The notes under the pieces: generated by a model
Database searches by the model: none
What the model was told of the DNA's origin: nothing
The model's input: only the letters and a program-made list of their open reading frames with translations
Source: Rhodococcus sp. SMB37
GTDB lineage: Bacteria > Actinomycetota > Actinomycetes > Mycobacteriales > Mycobacteriaceae
NCBI RefSeq assembly: GCF_004345605.1
Contig: NZ_SLVY01000005.1
Coordinates: 124,001-188,000, forward strand
Length of the DNA: 64,000 nt
Reading direction: 5' to 3'
Shown here: in pieces, positions 23,282-32,284 of the stretch
How the letters are laid out: each line of letters begins with the position of its first letter
Numbering within the stretch: position 1 is the first letter of the stretch
Position numbers and translations under genes: made by a program

Positions 23282-24073
23282 TCAGGACCCCTTCGCCGGA
23301 ACGACCTGCAGATACACCATCGTCAGGATCAGATTTGCAAAGAACAGCAACAGGAACGTGATGACGACGGTCTGGTTCACCGCTTCACCGACGCCCTTCG
23401 GCCCGGGCCCCGGGTTCAGTCCCTTGTACGACGCCACAACGCCGGCGATGACGCCGAAGACGGCGGCTTTGAGCTCCGCCACGTAGAGGTCGGGAAGCTG
23501 CGCGAGGGCGGAGAAGGACGCGAGGTACGCGCCAGGGGTTCCGTCCTGGAGGATGACGTTGAAGAAGTACCCGCCCGCGATACCTACGACCGAGACCAGT
23601 CCGTTCAGAAGCAGGGCGACCAGCACCATCGCGAGCACACGCGGCACCACCAGGCGCTGGATCGGGTCGATGCCCAGCACCTTCATCGCGTCGATCTCCT
23701 CGCGGATGGTGCGAGATCCGAGATCGGCCGTGACCGCCGAACCTGCCGCACCCGCGATCAGCAACGCGGTCACGATCGGACTGCCCTGCTGGATCACTGC
23801 GAGCACACTCGCTGCACCGGTGAACGATTCCGCGCCGAGCTGCTTGATCAACGACCCGGTCTGCAGCGACACGACAGCACCGAACGGGATCGCCACCAGC
23901 GCGGTGGGGAGGATCGTGACACTGGCGATGAACCAGGCCTGTTCGATGAATTCCCTGAACTGGAAGGGACGTCGGAAGGTGTTGCGGACGACGTCGACGA
24001 ACAGCTCGAAGATGTTTCCGGCTTGGGTGAGCGCGCCGTGCACGGGGCGCACGAGCGAGGTACTTCCCCCCAT
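23282..24073 (-). CDS. yrbEA: MlaE/YrbE-family ABC permease A
   Basis: A 263-residue MlaE-family permease. The coupling segment SRTIREEIDAMKVLGIDP lies at about 142-160, matching the EEIDA motif of its partner. Five or six hydrophobic helices cover 45-260. The pair YrbEA-YrbEB forms the transmembrane core of the importer energised by Mkl. The gene starts 8 bases after mkl in the same direction, so mkl, yrbEA and yrbEB are one transcriptional unit with the mce genes. Confidence 0.95.
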   Translation of the reverse strand: MGGSTSLVRPVHGALTQAGNIFELFVDVVRNTFRRPFQFREFIEQAWFIASVTILPTALVAIPFGAVVSLQTGSLIKQLGAESFTGAASVLAVIQQGSPIVTALLIAGAAGSAVTADLGSRTIREEIDAMKVLGIDPIQRLVVPRVLAMVLVALLLNGLVSVVGIAGGYFFNVILQDGTPGAYLASFSALAQLPDLYVAELKAAVFGVIAGVVASYKGLNPGPGPKGVGEAVNQTVVITFLLLFFANLILTMVYLQVVPAKGS

Positions 24074-24081
24074 CTATTCTC

Positions 24082-25176
24082 CTACTTAAGGCCGTGAGGC
24101 TGGTCGTATCCTTCGGGCGAGTACGCGGGAATCACCTGAGTGTCGTCGTCGCGGTTGTCGTGGCGGTACTCGTGCTCGGGGTAGGCCGACGCCGCGCCCT
24201 CCCCCTCGAGCGATTCGACGATCGCGGCCTGAGCTGCCGGCGGGAGAGTGTGCAGGATCTGACGGACGCGATCCTGACGCCGCCCCACCGCCTGACGCAC
24301 CGGCATACCCGGCGTCGCCTGCATCTGCGGAACGATGCCCTCCACATCCTCGACGCCACCGGCGTGGTGTCCGGCATCCACGAGCGCCTGCTCGTGAGCC
24401 ATCTGCGCCTCGTCCTTCTCCTCCGACATACCGATCGGACCGATCATCGTGCCGTTGAGGAACTGCTTGACCACCGGCTCATCCGACGTGAGCAGCACCT
24501 CGCGCGGACCGAACATCACCAGCTGCCGTCGGAACAACATTCCGATGTTGTCCGGAACCGTACGAGCAAGATTGATGTTGTGCGACACGATCAGAATCGT
24601 CGCGTCGATCTCGGCATTGATATCGATCAATGTCTGCGAGATGTACGTCGTACGCACTGGATCGAGGCCCGAGTCCGGTTCGTCTACGAGGATGATCTCC
24701 GGATCGAGAACCAGCGCACGCGCCAGCCCGGCGCGCTTGCGCATACCACCGGAGATCTCACCGGGAAGCTTGTCCTCCGCACCGAGCAGACCCACGAGTT
24801 CGAGCTTGCTCATCACGATCTTGCGGATATCCGACTCGGACTTCTTGGTGTGTTCACGCAGCGGGAAGGCCACGTTGTCGTACAGGTTCATCGATCCGAA
24901 CAGAGCACCGTCCTGGAACAGCACCCCGAACAGCTTCCGGATCTCGTACAGATCCTTGCTCGAGCACTGCAGGATGTCGGTGCCGTCGATGATGATCGAG
25001 CCCTGCTCGGGCCGCAGCAGACCGATCAGCGACTTGAGGAACACCGACTTACCCGTACCGGACGGACCGAGCAGCGCACTGACCTCACCGGCCGGAAGTG
25101 TCAGCGACACGTCCTGCCAGATCCGTTGCGAGCCGAAGGACTTGGTCAGTCCCTCGACGGAAACCTCTACGCCCAC
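24082..25176 (-). CDS. mkl: Mce-system ABC ATPase (Mkl/MlaF-like)
   Basis: About 364 residues. Walker A GPSGTGKS lies near residue 38, the Q-loop in FGVLFQDGALFG, the signature SGGMRKRAGLARAL, Walker B ILVDEPDSGLDP and the switch His in IVSHNI. This subfamily has the SGGMRKR variant typical of MlaF/Mkl. Residues 250-364 form an extra C-terminal tail, rich in charged residues, as in mycobacterial Mkl. Start: GTG at 25176 with GGAGG five bases upstream. The GTG at 25188 is part of that ribosome site. It powers the YrbE permease. First gene of the mce operon, located directly downstream of rplL. Confidence 0.95.
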   Translation of the reverse strand: MGVEVSVEGLTKSFGSQRIWQDVSLTLPAGEVSALLGPSGTGKSVFLKSLIGLLRPEQGSIIIDGTDILQCSSKDLYEIRKLFGVLFQDGALFGSMNLYDNVAFPLREHTKKSESDIRKIVMSKLELVGLLGAEDKLPGEISGGMRKRAGLARALVLDPEIILVDEPDSGLDPVRTTYISQTLIDINAEIDATILIVSHNINLARTVPDNIGMLFRRQLVMFGPREVLLTSDEPVVKQFLNGTMIGPIGMSEEKDEAQMAHEQALVDAGHHAGGVEDVEGIVPQMQATPGMPVRQAVGRRQDRVRQILHTLPPAAQAAIVESLEGEGAASAYPEHEYRHDNRDDDTQVIPAYSPEGYDQPHGLK

Positions 25177-25423
25177 GATTACCTCCACACTGTTTCGACG
25201 CCATCCACCCCTGTGGGTTGGGCCACTCTATCGCATCGAAGTGTTACCTGTGACAGTGAATACTACTAACGAGTAAGTTGGCAAATCAATGCCTCTCGCA
25301 TAGGGGGACTTATGCTATGACCTGCACAGATACACAGTGGGTACGGTATTCGGAAAGCTTCCCGGATGTGCCGGAACACGCGGGCGATTCCGAATCGGAA
25401 ACAGATTCGCCGTGAACGACGAA
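25177..25423 (-). promoter_or_regulatory. mkl-mce operon promoter region
   Basis: About 250 bases with no gene between the rplL terminator and mkl. It should contain the promoter of the mce operon. I see an imperfect palindrome TACTAACGAGTA (25264-25275, TACT and AGTA arms) in an AT-rich stretch, and several -10-like hexamers, none with a convincing -35 partner. A TetR- or GntR-type operator is possible but not demonstrated. Confidence 0.3.
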
Positions 25424-25462
25424 AAGCCGCCCCCACGGATTCGACATCCGTGGGGGCGGCTT
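25424..25462 (-). terminator. rplJL terminator
   Basis: Perfect 17-base arms AAGCCGCCCCCACGGAT (25424-25440) and ATCCGTGGGGGCGGCTT (25446-25462) with a 5-base loop and a TTTTC tail on the minus strand, about 50 bases after rplL. It should separate rplJ-rplL from the mce operon. Confidence 0.9.
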
Positions 25463-25514
25463 CGCGCTTGCGCCACTACGCGGCAGTGACTCCCGCGCGA
25501 GTGAGAAAACCGTC

Positions 25515-25901
25515 TTACTTGACGGTGACCTTGGCGCCGGCCTCTTCGAGCTTGGCCTTGGCAGCGTCTGCAGCGTCCTTGGCGACCTTCTCGAGGATCG
25601 GCTTCGGAGCACCCTCGACGAGGTCCTTGGCTTCCTTCAGGCCCAGGCCGGAGACGAGCTCGCGCACGACCTTGATGACCTGGATCTTCTTCTCGCCGGC
25701 ACCTTCGAGGACGACGTCGAACTCGTCCTGCTCGGCCTCGGCCTCAGCAGCAGCGGCCGGAGCGCCGGCAGCAGCAACGGCAACCGGAGCAGCAGCGGTG
25801 ACCTCGAAGGTCTCCTCGAACGCCTTCACGAACTCCGAGAGCTCGAGCAGGGTCAGTTCCTTGAAAGCGTCGAGCAGCTCTTCGGTGGTGAGCTTCGCCA
25901 T
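25515..25901 (-). CDS. rplL: 50S ribosomal protein L7/L12
   Basis: A 128-residue L7/L12. The N-terminal dimerisation domain (1-33), Ala-rich hinge (about 35-58, [20 protein letters not shown]) and C-terminal factor-binding domain with [20 protein letters not shown] are all present. Multiple copies form the stalk with L10 that recruits translation GTPases. It lies 126 bases after rplJ and ends before a strong terminator. A good ribosome site (AGGA) is 10 bases before the ATG. Confidence 0.98.
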   Translation of the reverse strand: MAKLTTEELLDAFKELTLLELSEFVKAFEETFEVTAAAPVAVAAAGAPAAAAEAEAEQDEFDVVLEGAGEKKIQVIKVVRELVSGLGLKEAKDLVEGAPKPILEKVAKDAADAAKAKLEEAGAKVTVK

Positions 25902-26027
25902 GGTGGCGGTCCTTCCTGATAAGTCCCATGTCGCTGATCCGCGACCGGTTGGGAGTGTGCATGCCGGAGCACGCGTGGATGTATCTGTTTTCGCGGTGAT
26001 GCAGATTCGCGGTGATGCGGATCAGCG

Positions 26028-26555
26028 TCAGGCGGCTTCTTCTGCCGCCTTCTTCTCCTGCAGGGCGGCCGCGAGGCGAGCCACCTGGGAAGCGGGAGCA
26101 TTGAACAGGCCGGCGGCCTTTGCCAAGTTGCCCTTCATCGCGCCGGCGAGCTTGGCCAACAGAACCTCGCGGGACTCGAGGTCCGCGATCTTGTTGACCT
26201 GGTCCACGGACAGCACGTCGCCGTCCATGTACCCGCCCTTGATGACGAGTGCCTTGTTGTCCTTCGCGAAGGCCTTGAGGGCCTTCGCAGCGTCCACCGG
26301 CTCGCCCTTGACGAACGCGATGGCGGTCGGACCGACGAACAGATCGTCGAGACCCTCGACGCCCGCCTCAGCGGCGGCACGCTTGACCAGGGTGTTCTTG
26401 GCGACGGAGTAGGTCGCACCCTCTCCGAGCGCGCGACGCAGCTCGGTCAGACTTCCCACCGACAGGCCACGGTATTCCGTGACCACAGCGGCCGTCGAGG
26501 TCTTGAACTGCTCGGTGATCTCCTCAACTGCGGAGACCTTCTCGGGCTTTGCCAT
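26028..26555 (-). CDS. rplJ: 50S ribosomal protein L10
   Basis: About 175 residues from the ATG at 26555 ([14 protein letters not shown]), with GGAGG six bases upstream. The frame is open further upstream only within the leader. The globular rRNA-binding domain (1-135) contains [20 protein letters not shown], and the C-terminal helix binds L7/L12 dimers. It ends in the common Ala/Glu-rich tail. Expected to repress its own operon by binding the mRNA leader just upstream. Confidence 0.97.
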   Translation of the reverse strand: MAKPEKVSAVEEITEQFKTSTAAVVTEYRGLSVGSLTELRRALGEGATYSVAKNTLVKRAAAEAGVEGLDDLFVGPTAIAFVKGEPVDAAKALKAFAKDNKALVIKGGYMDGDVLSVDQVNKIADLESREVLLAKLAGAMKGNLAKAAGLFNAPASQVARLAAALQEKKAAEEAA

Positions 26556-26639
26556 ACTTCGCCTCCTCTCAGTTTCAGTCGTTTTCCCGGCGTCCCGAAC
26601 GGGACGTCCCACCTGCGACAGGCGTTGGGCCGAGAAACG

Positions 26640-26840
26640 ACGAACGCCCCGGCGCAGGGCACACGGGGCGTAAAAGGAGAAGGCAACGAATCCGGTTCGG
26701 GCCCGAGGGCTCGACACAATTCTCTCGCATCTCCCCTAACCTCGTCCTCCTGCGTGGGCCGCCGGACAAATCCGGACCTTCAACCGATTCCGCACGCGGA
26801 AAAGGTGACCAACGGTCTTGGGTAGAACATGATCGGGGTG
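26640..26840 (-). ncRNA. Probable L10 leader (rplJL autoregulatory mRNA element)
   Basis: The 400-base gap between rplA and rplJ holds structured leader sequence on the minus strand. One element is a GACC-GTT-GGTC mini-hairpin (about 26807-26818). The other is a long hairpin with arms ACGCCCCG and CGGGGCGT (26644-26651 and 26664-26671) about 90 bases before rplJ. In actinobacteria this position normally carries the L10(L12)4-binding leader. I assign it by position and structure, not by a covariance search. Limits are approximate. Confidence 0.5.
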
Positions 26841-26900
26841 AAGATCGGCACAATGCCGAACTACGTTGTAAACAGTAGCGGATGGAACCGCCGTAATGCA

Positions 26901-26936
26901 AAACGGTCGGCACGGAGGAATCCGTGCCGACCGTTC
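26901..26936 (-). terminator. rplKA terminator
   Basis: 15-base perfect arms AACGGTCGGCACGGA (26902-26916) and TCCGTGCCGACCGTT (26921-26935) with a 4-base loop, immediately after rplA. Separates the rplK-rplA transcript from rplJ-rplL. Confidence 0.9.
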
Positions 26937-26961
26937 GATGCGTTCGTAGAACGACCGCAGC

Positions 26962-27675
26962 CTATTCAGCGACCTCGAGCAGGTTACGCGTACGCGCCGG
27001 ATCCACCGGGATGCCCGGTCCGGTGGTCGTCGCGATCGTGACCTTCTTGATGTAGCGACCCTTCGCGCTCGACGGCTTCGCACGAAGCACCTCATCGAGT
27101 GCAGCAGCGTAGTTCTCGACCAGCTTGGTCTCGCCGAACGACGCCTTGCCGATCACGAAGTGCAGGTTCGAGTTCTTGTCCACGCGGAAGTTGATCTTGC
27201 CGCCCTTGATGTCCGTCACAGCCTTCGCGACGTCCGGGGTAACCGTTCCGGTCTTCGGGTTCGGCATGAGACCACGCGGGCCCAGAACACGAGCGATGCG
27301 GCCGACCTTGGCCATCTGGTCCGGGGTCGCGATGGCGGCGTCGAAGTCCGTCCATCCACCCTGGATCCGCTCGATCAGATCCTCGGCACCGACGACATCC
27401 GCGCCGGCAGCCTCGGCCTCTGCGGCCTTCTCGCCGACAGCGAAGACGACCACGCGGGCGGTCTTACCCGTGCCGTGCGGCAGGTTCACCGTGCCGCGGA
27501 CCATCTGGTCCGCTTTGCGCGGGTCCACACCGAGGCGCATCGCGACCTCGACCGTGGCGTCGTAGTTCTTGGACGTCGTCTCCTCGACCAGCTTCGCTGC
27601 CTCGAGCGGGCTGTAGAGGGCGTCCGGGTCGATCTTCTCGGCGGCGGCGAGGTAAGCCTTGCTGCGCTTTGCCAT
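26962..27675 (-). CDS. rplA: 50S ribosomal protein L1
   Basis: A 237-residue L1, the usual length. The conserved RNA-binding segment includes [15 protein letters not shown] (about 130-144), and domain II carries [19 protein letters not shown]1 forms the mobile stalk at the E-site and often represses its own operon. It lies 84 bases after rplK in the order secE-nusG-rplK-rplA. The ATG is followed by [14 protein letters not shown]. Confidence 0.98.
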   Translation of the reverse strand: MAKRSKAYLAAAEKIDPDALYSPLEAAKLVEETTSKNYDATVEVAMRLGVDPRKADQMVRGTVNLPHGTGKTARVVVFAVGEKAAEAEAAGADVVGAEDLIERIQGGWTDFDAAIATPDQMAKVGRIARVLGPRGLMPNPKTGTVTPDVAKAVTDIKGGKINFRVDKNSNLHFVIGKASFGETKLVENYAAALDEVLRAKPSSAKGRYIKKVTIATTTGPGIPVDPARTRNLLEVAE

Positions 27676-27759
27676 GTTGTTTCCTAACTCTCACCGATAG
27701 GTGAATGGTTCGGGAGTGGTGCGGGCCTGGCCGGCCCTCCCACACTTGCTGTACGGAGG

Positions 27760-28194
27760 TCAGCCCTCGACGGTGATGCCCATCGAGCGCGCCGTGCCCG
27801 CGATGATCTTCGCGGCGGCCTCGATGTCGTTCGCGTTGAGGTCTTCCTGCTTGGTCTTTGCGATCTCGCGCACCTGATCCATCGTCACCTTGGCGACCTT
27901 GGTCTTGTGCGGCTCGCCGGAGCCCTTCTGCACACCAGCCGCCTTGAGCAGCAGCTTGGCGGCGGGAGGAGTCTTCAGCTTGAAATCGAACGAGCGGTCT
28001 TCGTAGACCGTGATCTCGACCGGCACCACATTGCCGCGCTGCGACTCGGTCGCCGCGTTGTAGGCCTTGCAGAACTCCATGATGTTTACGCCGTGCTGAC
28101 CCAGCGCGGGGCCGACCGGCGGAGCCGGGTTGGCCTGGCCGGCCTGGATCTGGAGCTTGATGAGCCCGGCGATCTTCTTCTTCTTGGGGGGCAT
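27760..28194 (-). CDS. rplK: 50S ribosomal protein L11
   Basis: A 144-residue L11. Its N-terminus carries the [22 protein letters not shown] motif of the thiopeptide-binding domain, and its C-terminal 23S-binding domain includes [18 protein letters not shown]11 works with the L7/L12 stalk in GTPase activation and stringent response signalling. Located 79 bases after nusG and 84 before rplA. Confidence 0.98.
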
Positions 28195-28273
28195 CTCTAT
28201 TCCTAGTTTCTTGCTCGGTGTGGTTCTTGCGTATTCCTACTGCAAGCTTTCGTGTGTCGAAACGATCAGCGAA

Positions 28274-29125
<852 letters not shown>

Positions 29126-29548
29126 CTAGCCGAACAACCAGTTGACGCCCTGAGCGAACGCCAGATCCAATCCGAAGATGAACGCAGTCATGACGGTCAC
29201 GAATGCAATGACGACGAGCGTGTAGGTCGTCAGCTGCTTGCGATTCGGCCAGATCACCTTGCGAAGTTCCGCGATGACCTCGCGGAAGAATCGACGCAGG
29301 CGCTTGAAGATGTTCTCGGATTTCTGCTGAGCGGGCCGGTCGGTCGATTCGACCGCGGCCCGGCGTCCACGCGAGCCCTCGTCTACGGAGGACGATGTCT
29401 GCGCTGCGCCGGATCGGCGAACTGCGCGCTTACCGCTCGGACGCGAAACCGAAGAGGAAGCGTCGGGGGTTGCGCCGGTTTCCGGTCCAGCGTCACCGGG
29501 TGCAAACCCTCCGGTGTCGCCGTCGCGCCTACCGCGCTCCTCGCTCAC
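29126..29548 (-). CDS. secE: Preprotein translocase subunit SecE
   Basis: About 140 residues. The SecE core (about 80-140) has the amphipathic helix FKRLRRFFREVIAELRKVIW followed by PNRKQLTTYTLVVIAFVTVM and one membrane helix. The first 75 residues are a hydrophilic, disordered extension as in other actinobacteria. I chose the GTG at 29548, which has GAGAGGAA about five bases upstream. The open frame to 29608 would run into tRNA-Trp. Forms the SecYEG channel. Tight linkage to nusG is conserved in bacteria. Confidence 0.95.
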   Translation of the reverse strand: MSEERGRRDGDTGGFAPGDAGPETGATPDASSSVSRPSGKRAVRRSGAAQTSSSVDEGSRGRRAAVESTDRPAQQKSENIFKRLRRFFREVIAELRKVIWPNRKQLTTYTLVVIAFVTVMTAFIFGLDLAFAQGVNWLFG

Positions 29549-29581
29549 ATCGTTCCTCTCGGTCGCTGGGCAGTCCGGGTG

Positions 29582-29654
<73 letters not shown>

Positions 29655-29688
29655 TTGGGCCGATCATCGGCGTCGAGTCCTCGACACC

Positions 29689-29710
29689 TCGCAGATCGGC
29701 CGATCTGCGA
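29689..29710. promoter_or_regulatory. Perfect 22-base palindrome upstream of tRNA-Trp
   Basis: Two 11-base arms, TCGCAGATCGG and its exact complement, meet with no loop at 29699/29700. It lies 35 bases upstream of tRNA-Trp and about 125 bases beyond the hadB stop. A loopless palindrome with no following T-run is better explained as a protein-binding site than as a terminator. The rest of 29655-29833 shows no gene. Confidence 0.5.
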
Positions 29711-29833
29711 TCACATGACACGCGCGCCACTCCACCGGTACATCCAAGTACCGAAGAGCAGCGCGCTGCGCTATGCGATCCCAGAAGCCCTAGTGTACTT
29801 CATTGCCCCGGGACCACCCAATCCGCTCGACCG

Positions 29834-30259
29834 TCAGGCCAGGCGGACCGTTGCCGTGGCTCGCCCGAAGATCTTACGTCCTTCGGACTTCGCCACGATC
29901 GCGACCACTGCTGTCTTGCTGTCCGGGTCCACCGACTTGACCTTGCCGGTGAACTCGATTGCGGCGGCCTTGTCGGCCTCCACGAACACCGGGCTCGTGA
30001 AGCGAACGTTGTATTCGTTCACAGCACCCGGATCGCCGAGCCAGTCGGTGACGAAGCCGGCGGCAATGCCCATGGAGAGCATGCCGTGTCCGACCACGTT
30101 GCGCAAACCGGCAAGTTCGGCAACCTTGTCGCTCCAGTGGATCGGGTTGGGATCACCCGACACGCCGGCGTAGTTGACCAGGTTTCCACGCGTGAGCGAC
30201 ACGACCCGAGAGGGAAGTTCTTCACCCACCGCCACATCATCGAAACTACGGAGCGTCAT
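29834..30259 (-). CDS. hadB: FAS-II (3R)-hydroxyacyl-ACP dehydratase subunit HadB
   Basis: A 141-residue single hotdog MaoC-like protein, matching mycobacterial HadB (142). The catalytic R-hydratase motif is NYAGVSGDPNPIHWSD (about 29-44), with Asp36 and His41 as the expected catalytic pair, and the nearby GHGML loop follows. HadB carries the active site of the HadA-HadB heterodimer that dehydrates hydroxyacyl-AcpM in mycolate-precursor elongation. The hadA stop lies 14 bases inside hadB, so the two are translationally coupled. No hadC follows: downstream is tRNA-Trp. Confidence 0.95.
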   Translation of the reverse strand: MTLRSFDDVAVGEELPSRVVSLTRGNLVNYAGVSGDPNPIHWSDKVAELAGLRNVVGHGMLSMGIAAGFVTDWLGDPGAVNEYNVRFTSPVFVEADKAAAIEFTGKVKSVDPDSKTAVVAIVAKSEGRKIFGRATATVRLA

Positions 30260-30818
30260 GCATCATCACATCCTTGACGGCTTCCGCGATGTTCGCGTCG
30301 ACCTCACCGCCGGTGCGACCGACGAGCGTGGTCCACGTGGTCAGAACAAGATTGTCGTACTGATCCGTGATGACGTTCTTGGTGGTGATGATGTCGCTGC
30401 CGGCCACCTGACGGAATTCGTCGAGGTACACGTCGCAGAACAACCGATCGCCGACCTGGATCGGCCGGTGGAAAACGAGCCGCTGATCGGTCTGCATGAT
30501 CTGACTGAGGTCGTATCCGGTGACGATCTCCTCGAACAGCTTGCGCTGCGCGATGATCCCGATGATCGACACGAAGGTCAGCGGTGCGATCAGGCCGTCG
30601 TATCCGAGACCTTTGGCTGCTTCTTCGTCGTGATGCGCGGGGTGGGAGTCGAGCACCGCCCGGGCGTATTCACGGACCTTCTCTCGGCCGACCTCGTAGA
30701 AATCGTCGACACGATAATGGTGTCCGACCATGGACGCGGCGTGAGCCGCGGCATCGAACGGGATCCCGGCCCGTTCGGTCACGTCCACGGGTTGCTCATT
30801 CATGAGAATGTCTGTCAT
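30246..30818 (-). CDS. hadA: FAS-II hydroxyacyl-ACP dehydratase subunit HadA
   Basis: About 190 residues from the ATG at 30818, which has GGAGG eight bases upstream. A second ATG at 30803 (MNEQPVDV) lacks one. The MaoC_dehydrat_N-type hotdog fold covers about 20-165 (YRVDDFYEVGREKVREYARAV; LTFVSIIGIIAQRKLFEEI). It lacks the D-x4-H catalytic motif of HadB, as expected for the substrate-stabilising subunit. It is longer than mycobacterial HadA (about 158), mainly through about 20 residues at the C-terminus. Overlaps hadB by 14 bases, and rpmG lies upstream in the same direction. Confidence 0.93.
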   Translation of the reverse strand: MTDILMNEQPVDVTERAGIPFDAAAHAASMVGHHYRVDDFYEVGREKVREYARAVLDSHPAHHDEEAAKGLGYDGLIAPLTFVSIIGIIAQRKLFEEIVTGYDLSQIMQTDQRLVFHRPIQVGDRLFCDVYLDEFRQVAGSDIITTKNVITDQYDNLVLTTWTTLVGRTGGEVDANIAEAVKDVMMHDAP

Positions 30819-30905
30819 ACGCAAAACCTCCGCAATTCCGCTCAACGCCTAACGGCGTGGGCGGCACTGCGGAGAGCTCACGCGTCGACGTCGATCCCGA
30901 ACAGG

Positions 30906-31073
30906 CTACTTCGACTCGCGATGCGCCTGGTGGGTGCCGCAGTTCGAGCAGAACTTCTTCAGCTCGAGGCGGTCGGGGTCGTTGCGACGGTTCTTCTTGG
31001 TGATGTAGTTGCGGTGCTTGCACACCTCGCAGGCCAGGGTGATCTTCGGCCGAACGTCGGTGGAGGAGGCCAC
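30906..31073 (-). CDS. rpmG: 50S ribosomal protein L33
   Basis: A 55-residue L33 starting at GTG 31073. The sequence [21 protein letters not shown] contains the CxxC pair, and the second pair is in [11 protein letters not shown]. This is the four-cysteine, zinc-binding form. A longer frame to 31166 overlaps tRNA-Met and is not used. GAAGG lies upstream of the GTG. It sits between the tRNA pair and hadA, as rpmG2 does in mycobacteria. Confidence 0.95.
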   Translation of the reverse strand: MASSTDVRPKITLACEVCKHRNYITKKNRRNDPDRLELKKFCSNCGTHQAHRESK

Positions 31074-31134
31074 GGGATGCCTTCTTTCGCGTGAATCTGA
31101 TCGCTTCCGATCAGGGTGGTTCGTTCTACTTCGG

Positions 31135-31207
31135 TAGCGGTGACCGGACTTGAACCGGCGACGCAACGATTATGAGTCGTTTGCTCTACCAACTGAGCTA
31201 CACCGCC
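31135..31207 (-). tRNA. tRNA-Met (CAT), elongator
   Basis: A 73-base cloverleaf on the minus strand: acceptor GGCGGTG pairing with CACCGCT, D-arm GCTC-GAGC, loop CTCATAA giving anticodon CAT, T-arm GCCGG-TTCAAGT-CCGGT and discriminator A. The paired G-U at position 1-72 and the T-loop suggest elongator rather than initiator methionine. Located 61 bases before rpmG. Confidence 0.95.
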
Positions 31208-31252
31208 TCGGTGTCGAGTGCCGCAAGTATAGGGCGTCACTCCAATCCAGCG

Positions 31253-31325
31253 AGCCCCCTGACGGAATCGAACCGTCGACCTTTTCCTTACCATGGAAAC
31301 GCTCTGCCGACTGAGCTAAGGGGGC
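31253..31325 (-). tRNA. tRNA-Thr (GGT)
   Basis: A 73-base cloverleaf: acceptor GCCCCCT/AGGGGGC, D-arm GCTC-GAGC, anticodon stem TTTCC/GGAAA with loop ATGGTAA (anticodon GGT) and T-arm GACGG-TTCGATT-CCGTC. First gene of the transcript tRNA-Thr, tRNA-Met, rpmG, probably continuing into hadAB. Confidence 0.95.
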
Positions 31326-31365
31326 GTGGCCACCGTGAGCATCTCTGCTCCCTGCGGCCTCCAAA

Positions 31366-31393
31366 AGATTACACACAGTCGCCGTGAGTACAA
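31366..31393 (-). promoter_or_regulatory. Candidate promoter of tRNA-Thr/tRNA-Met/rpmG/hadAB
   Basis: Minus strand TTGTAC (31388-31393) and TAATCT (31366-31371) separated by 16 bases, with TGTG directly before the -10. It lies about 40 bases upstream of tRNA-Thr and no other gene intervenes, so this is the best candidate for the promoter of the transcript that starts with the tRNA pair. Confidence 0.5.
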
Positions 31394-31491
31394 AATCGGC
31401 AGGTAGTTGCATGAAAACGCACCTTTGCCGGGCACCGACCGAACGATACCGCGCTCACCGACCGACCCCGAGCGAAACACTCCCCGGAAGC

Positions 31492-31525
31492 AGAACAGCC
31501 CCGGTCCGAAGACCGGGGCTGTTCT
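31492..31525 (-). terminator. tRNA-Tyr terminator
   Basis: 15-base perfect arms AGAACAGCCCCGGTC (31492-31506) and GACCGGGGCTGTTCT (31511-31525) with a 4-base loop, three bases downstream of tRNA-Tyr on the minus strand. Confidence 0.9.
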
Positions 31526-31528
31526 GTG

Positions 31529-31611
31529 TGGCAGATGTAGGATTCGAACCTACGTAGGCATAAGCCGACGGATTTACAGTCCGCTCCCATTGGCCGCTCG
31601 GGCAATCTGCC
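31529..31611 (-). tRNA. tRNA-Tyr (GTA)
   Basis: An 83-base class II tRNA: acceptor GGCAGAT/ATCTGCC, anticodon loop CTGTAAA (GTA), an extended variable arm (CGGCTTATGCCTACG region) and T-arm GTAGG-TTCGAAT-CCTAC, discriminator A. Monocistronic, with its own terminator. Divergent from yajQ. A TATATT box lies about 40 bases upstream (about 31650) but a good -35 was not found. Confidence 0.96.
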
Positions 31612-31760
31612 GGGTGCGATCGAGATTGCATCCTCGATGCGTTTGAAAATATACAACGCAGACCCCCCTGAAATGCAAACCGGGTGGTTACGGGGTTGGG
31701 CGAAGCGATACCGTCGGCTGGACACGCCCTACCATCCGATCCGAAGTGGAGATACTCAAC

Positions 31761-32252
31761 GTGGCTGATTCGTCGTTCGATGTGGTGAGCAAGGTCGATC
31801 GCCAGGAGGTGGACAACGCCCTGAACCAGGCAGCGAAGGAGATCTCGAATCGATTCGACTTCCGAAACACCGGCGCATCCATTGTGTGGGCAGGCGAGGA
31901 ATCCATCACGATCACCGCCGACACGGAAGACCGCGTGCTCGCGGCACTCGACGTGTTCAAAGAAAAGCTGATCCGGCGCGACCTGTCGCTCAAGGCGTTC
32001 GACGCGGGTGAGCCGGCCCAGTCCGGAAAGTCCTACAAGCTCACCGGCTCGCTGGTGGAGGGAATCTCGCAGGAGAACGCGAAGAAGATCTCCAAGCTCA
32101 TCCGTGACGAAGGCCCCAAGGGCGTCAAGGCCCAGATCCAGGGCGACGAACTGCGGGTGAGCAGCAAGAAGCGCGACGACCTCCAGGCAGTGATCTCACT
32201 GCTCAAGAACGCAGATCTCGACATCGCACTGCAGTTCGTCAACTACCGCTAG
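31761..32252 (+). CDS. yajQ: YajQ family nucleotide-binding protein
   Basis: A 163-residue YajQ protein, the standard length, starting at GTG 31761 ([13 protein letters not shown]) with GGAG nine bases before. It has the two ferredoxin-like RNA-binding-type domains and the conserved segments [22 protein letters not shown] and [35 protein letters not shown] C-terminal half. YajQ homologues bind nucleotides or RNA, and some (Xanthomonas) bind cyclic di-GMP. The role here is unknown. The neighbour htpX is convergent. Confidence 0.95.
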   Translation: MADSSFDVVSKVDRQEVDNALNQAAKEISNRFDFRNTGASIVWAGEESITITADTEDRVLAALDVFKEKLIRRDLSLKAFDAGEPAQSGKSYKLTGSLVEGISQENAKKISKLIRDEGPKGVKAQIQGDELRVSSKKRDDLQAVISLLKNADLDIALQFVNYR

Positions 32253-32284
32253 ATCGATCCGGATCCGTTTCCGGCCTCGACAGC

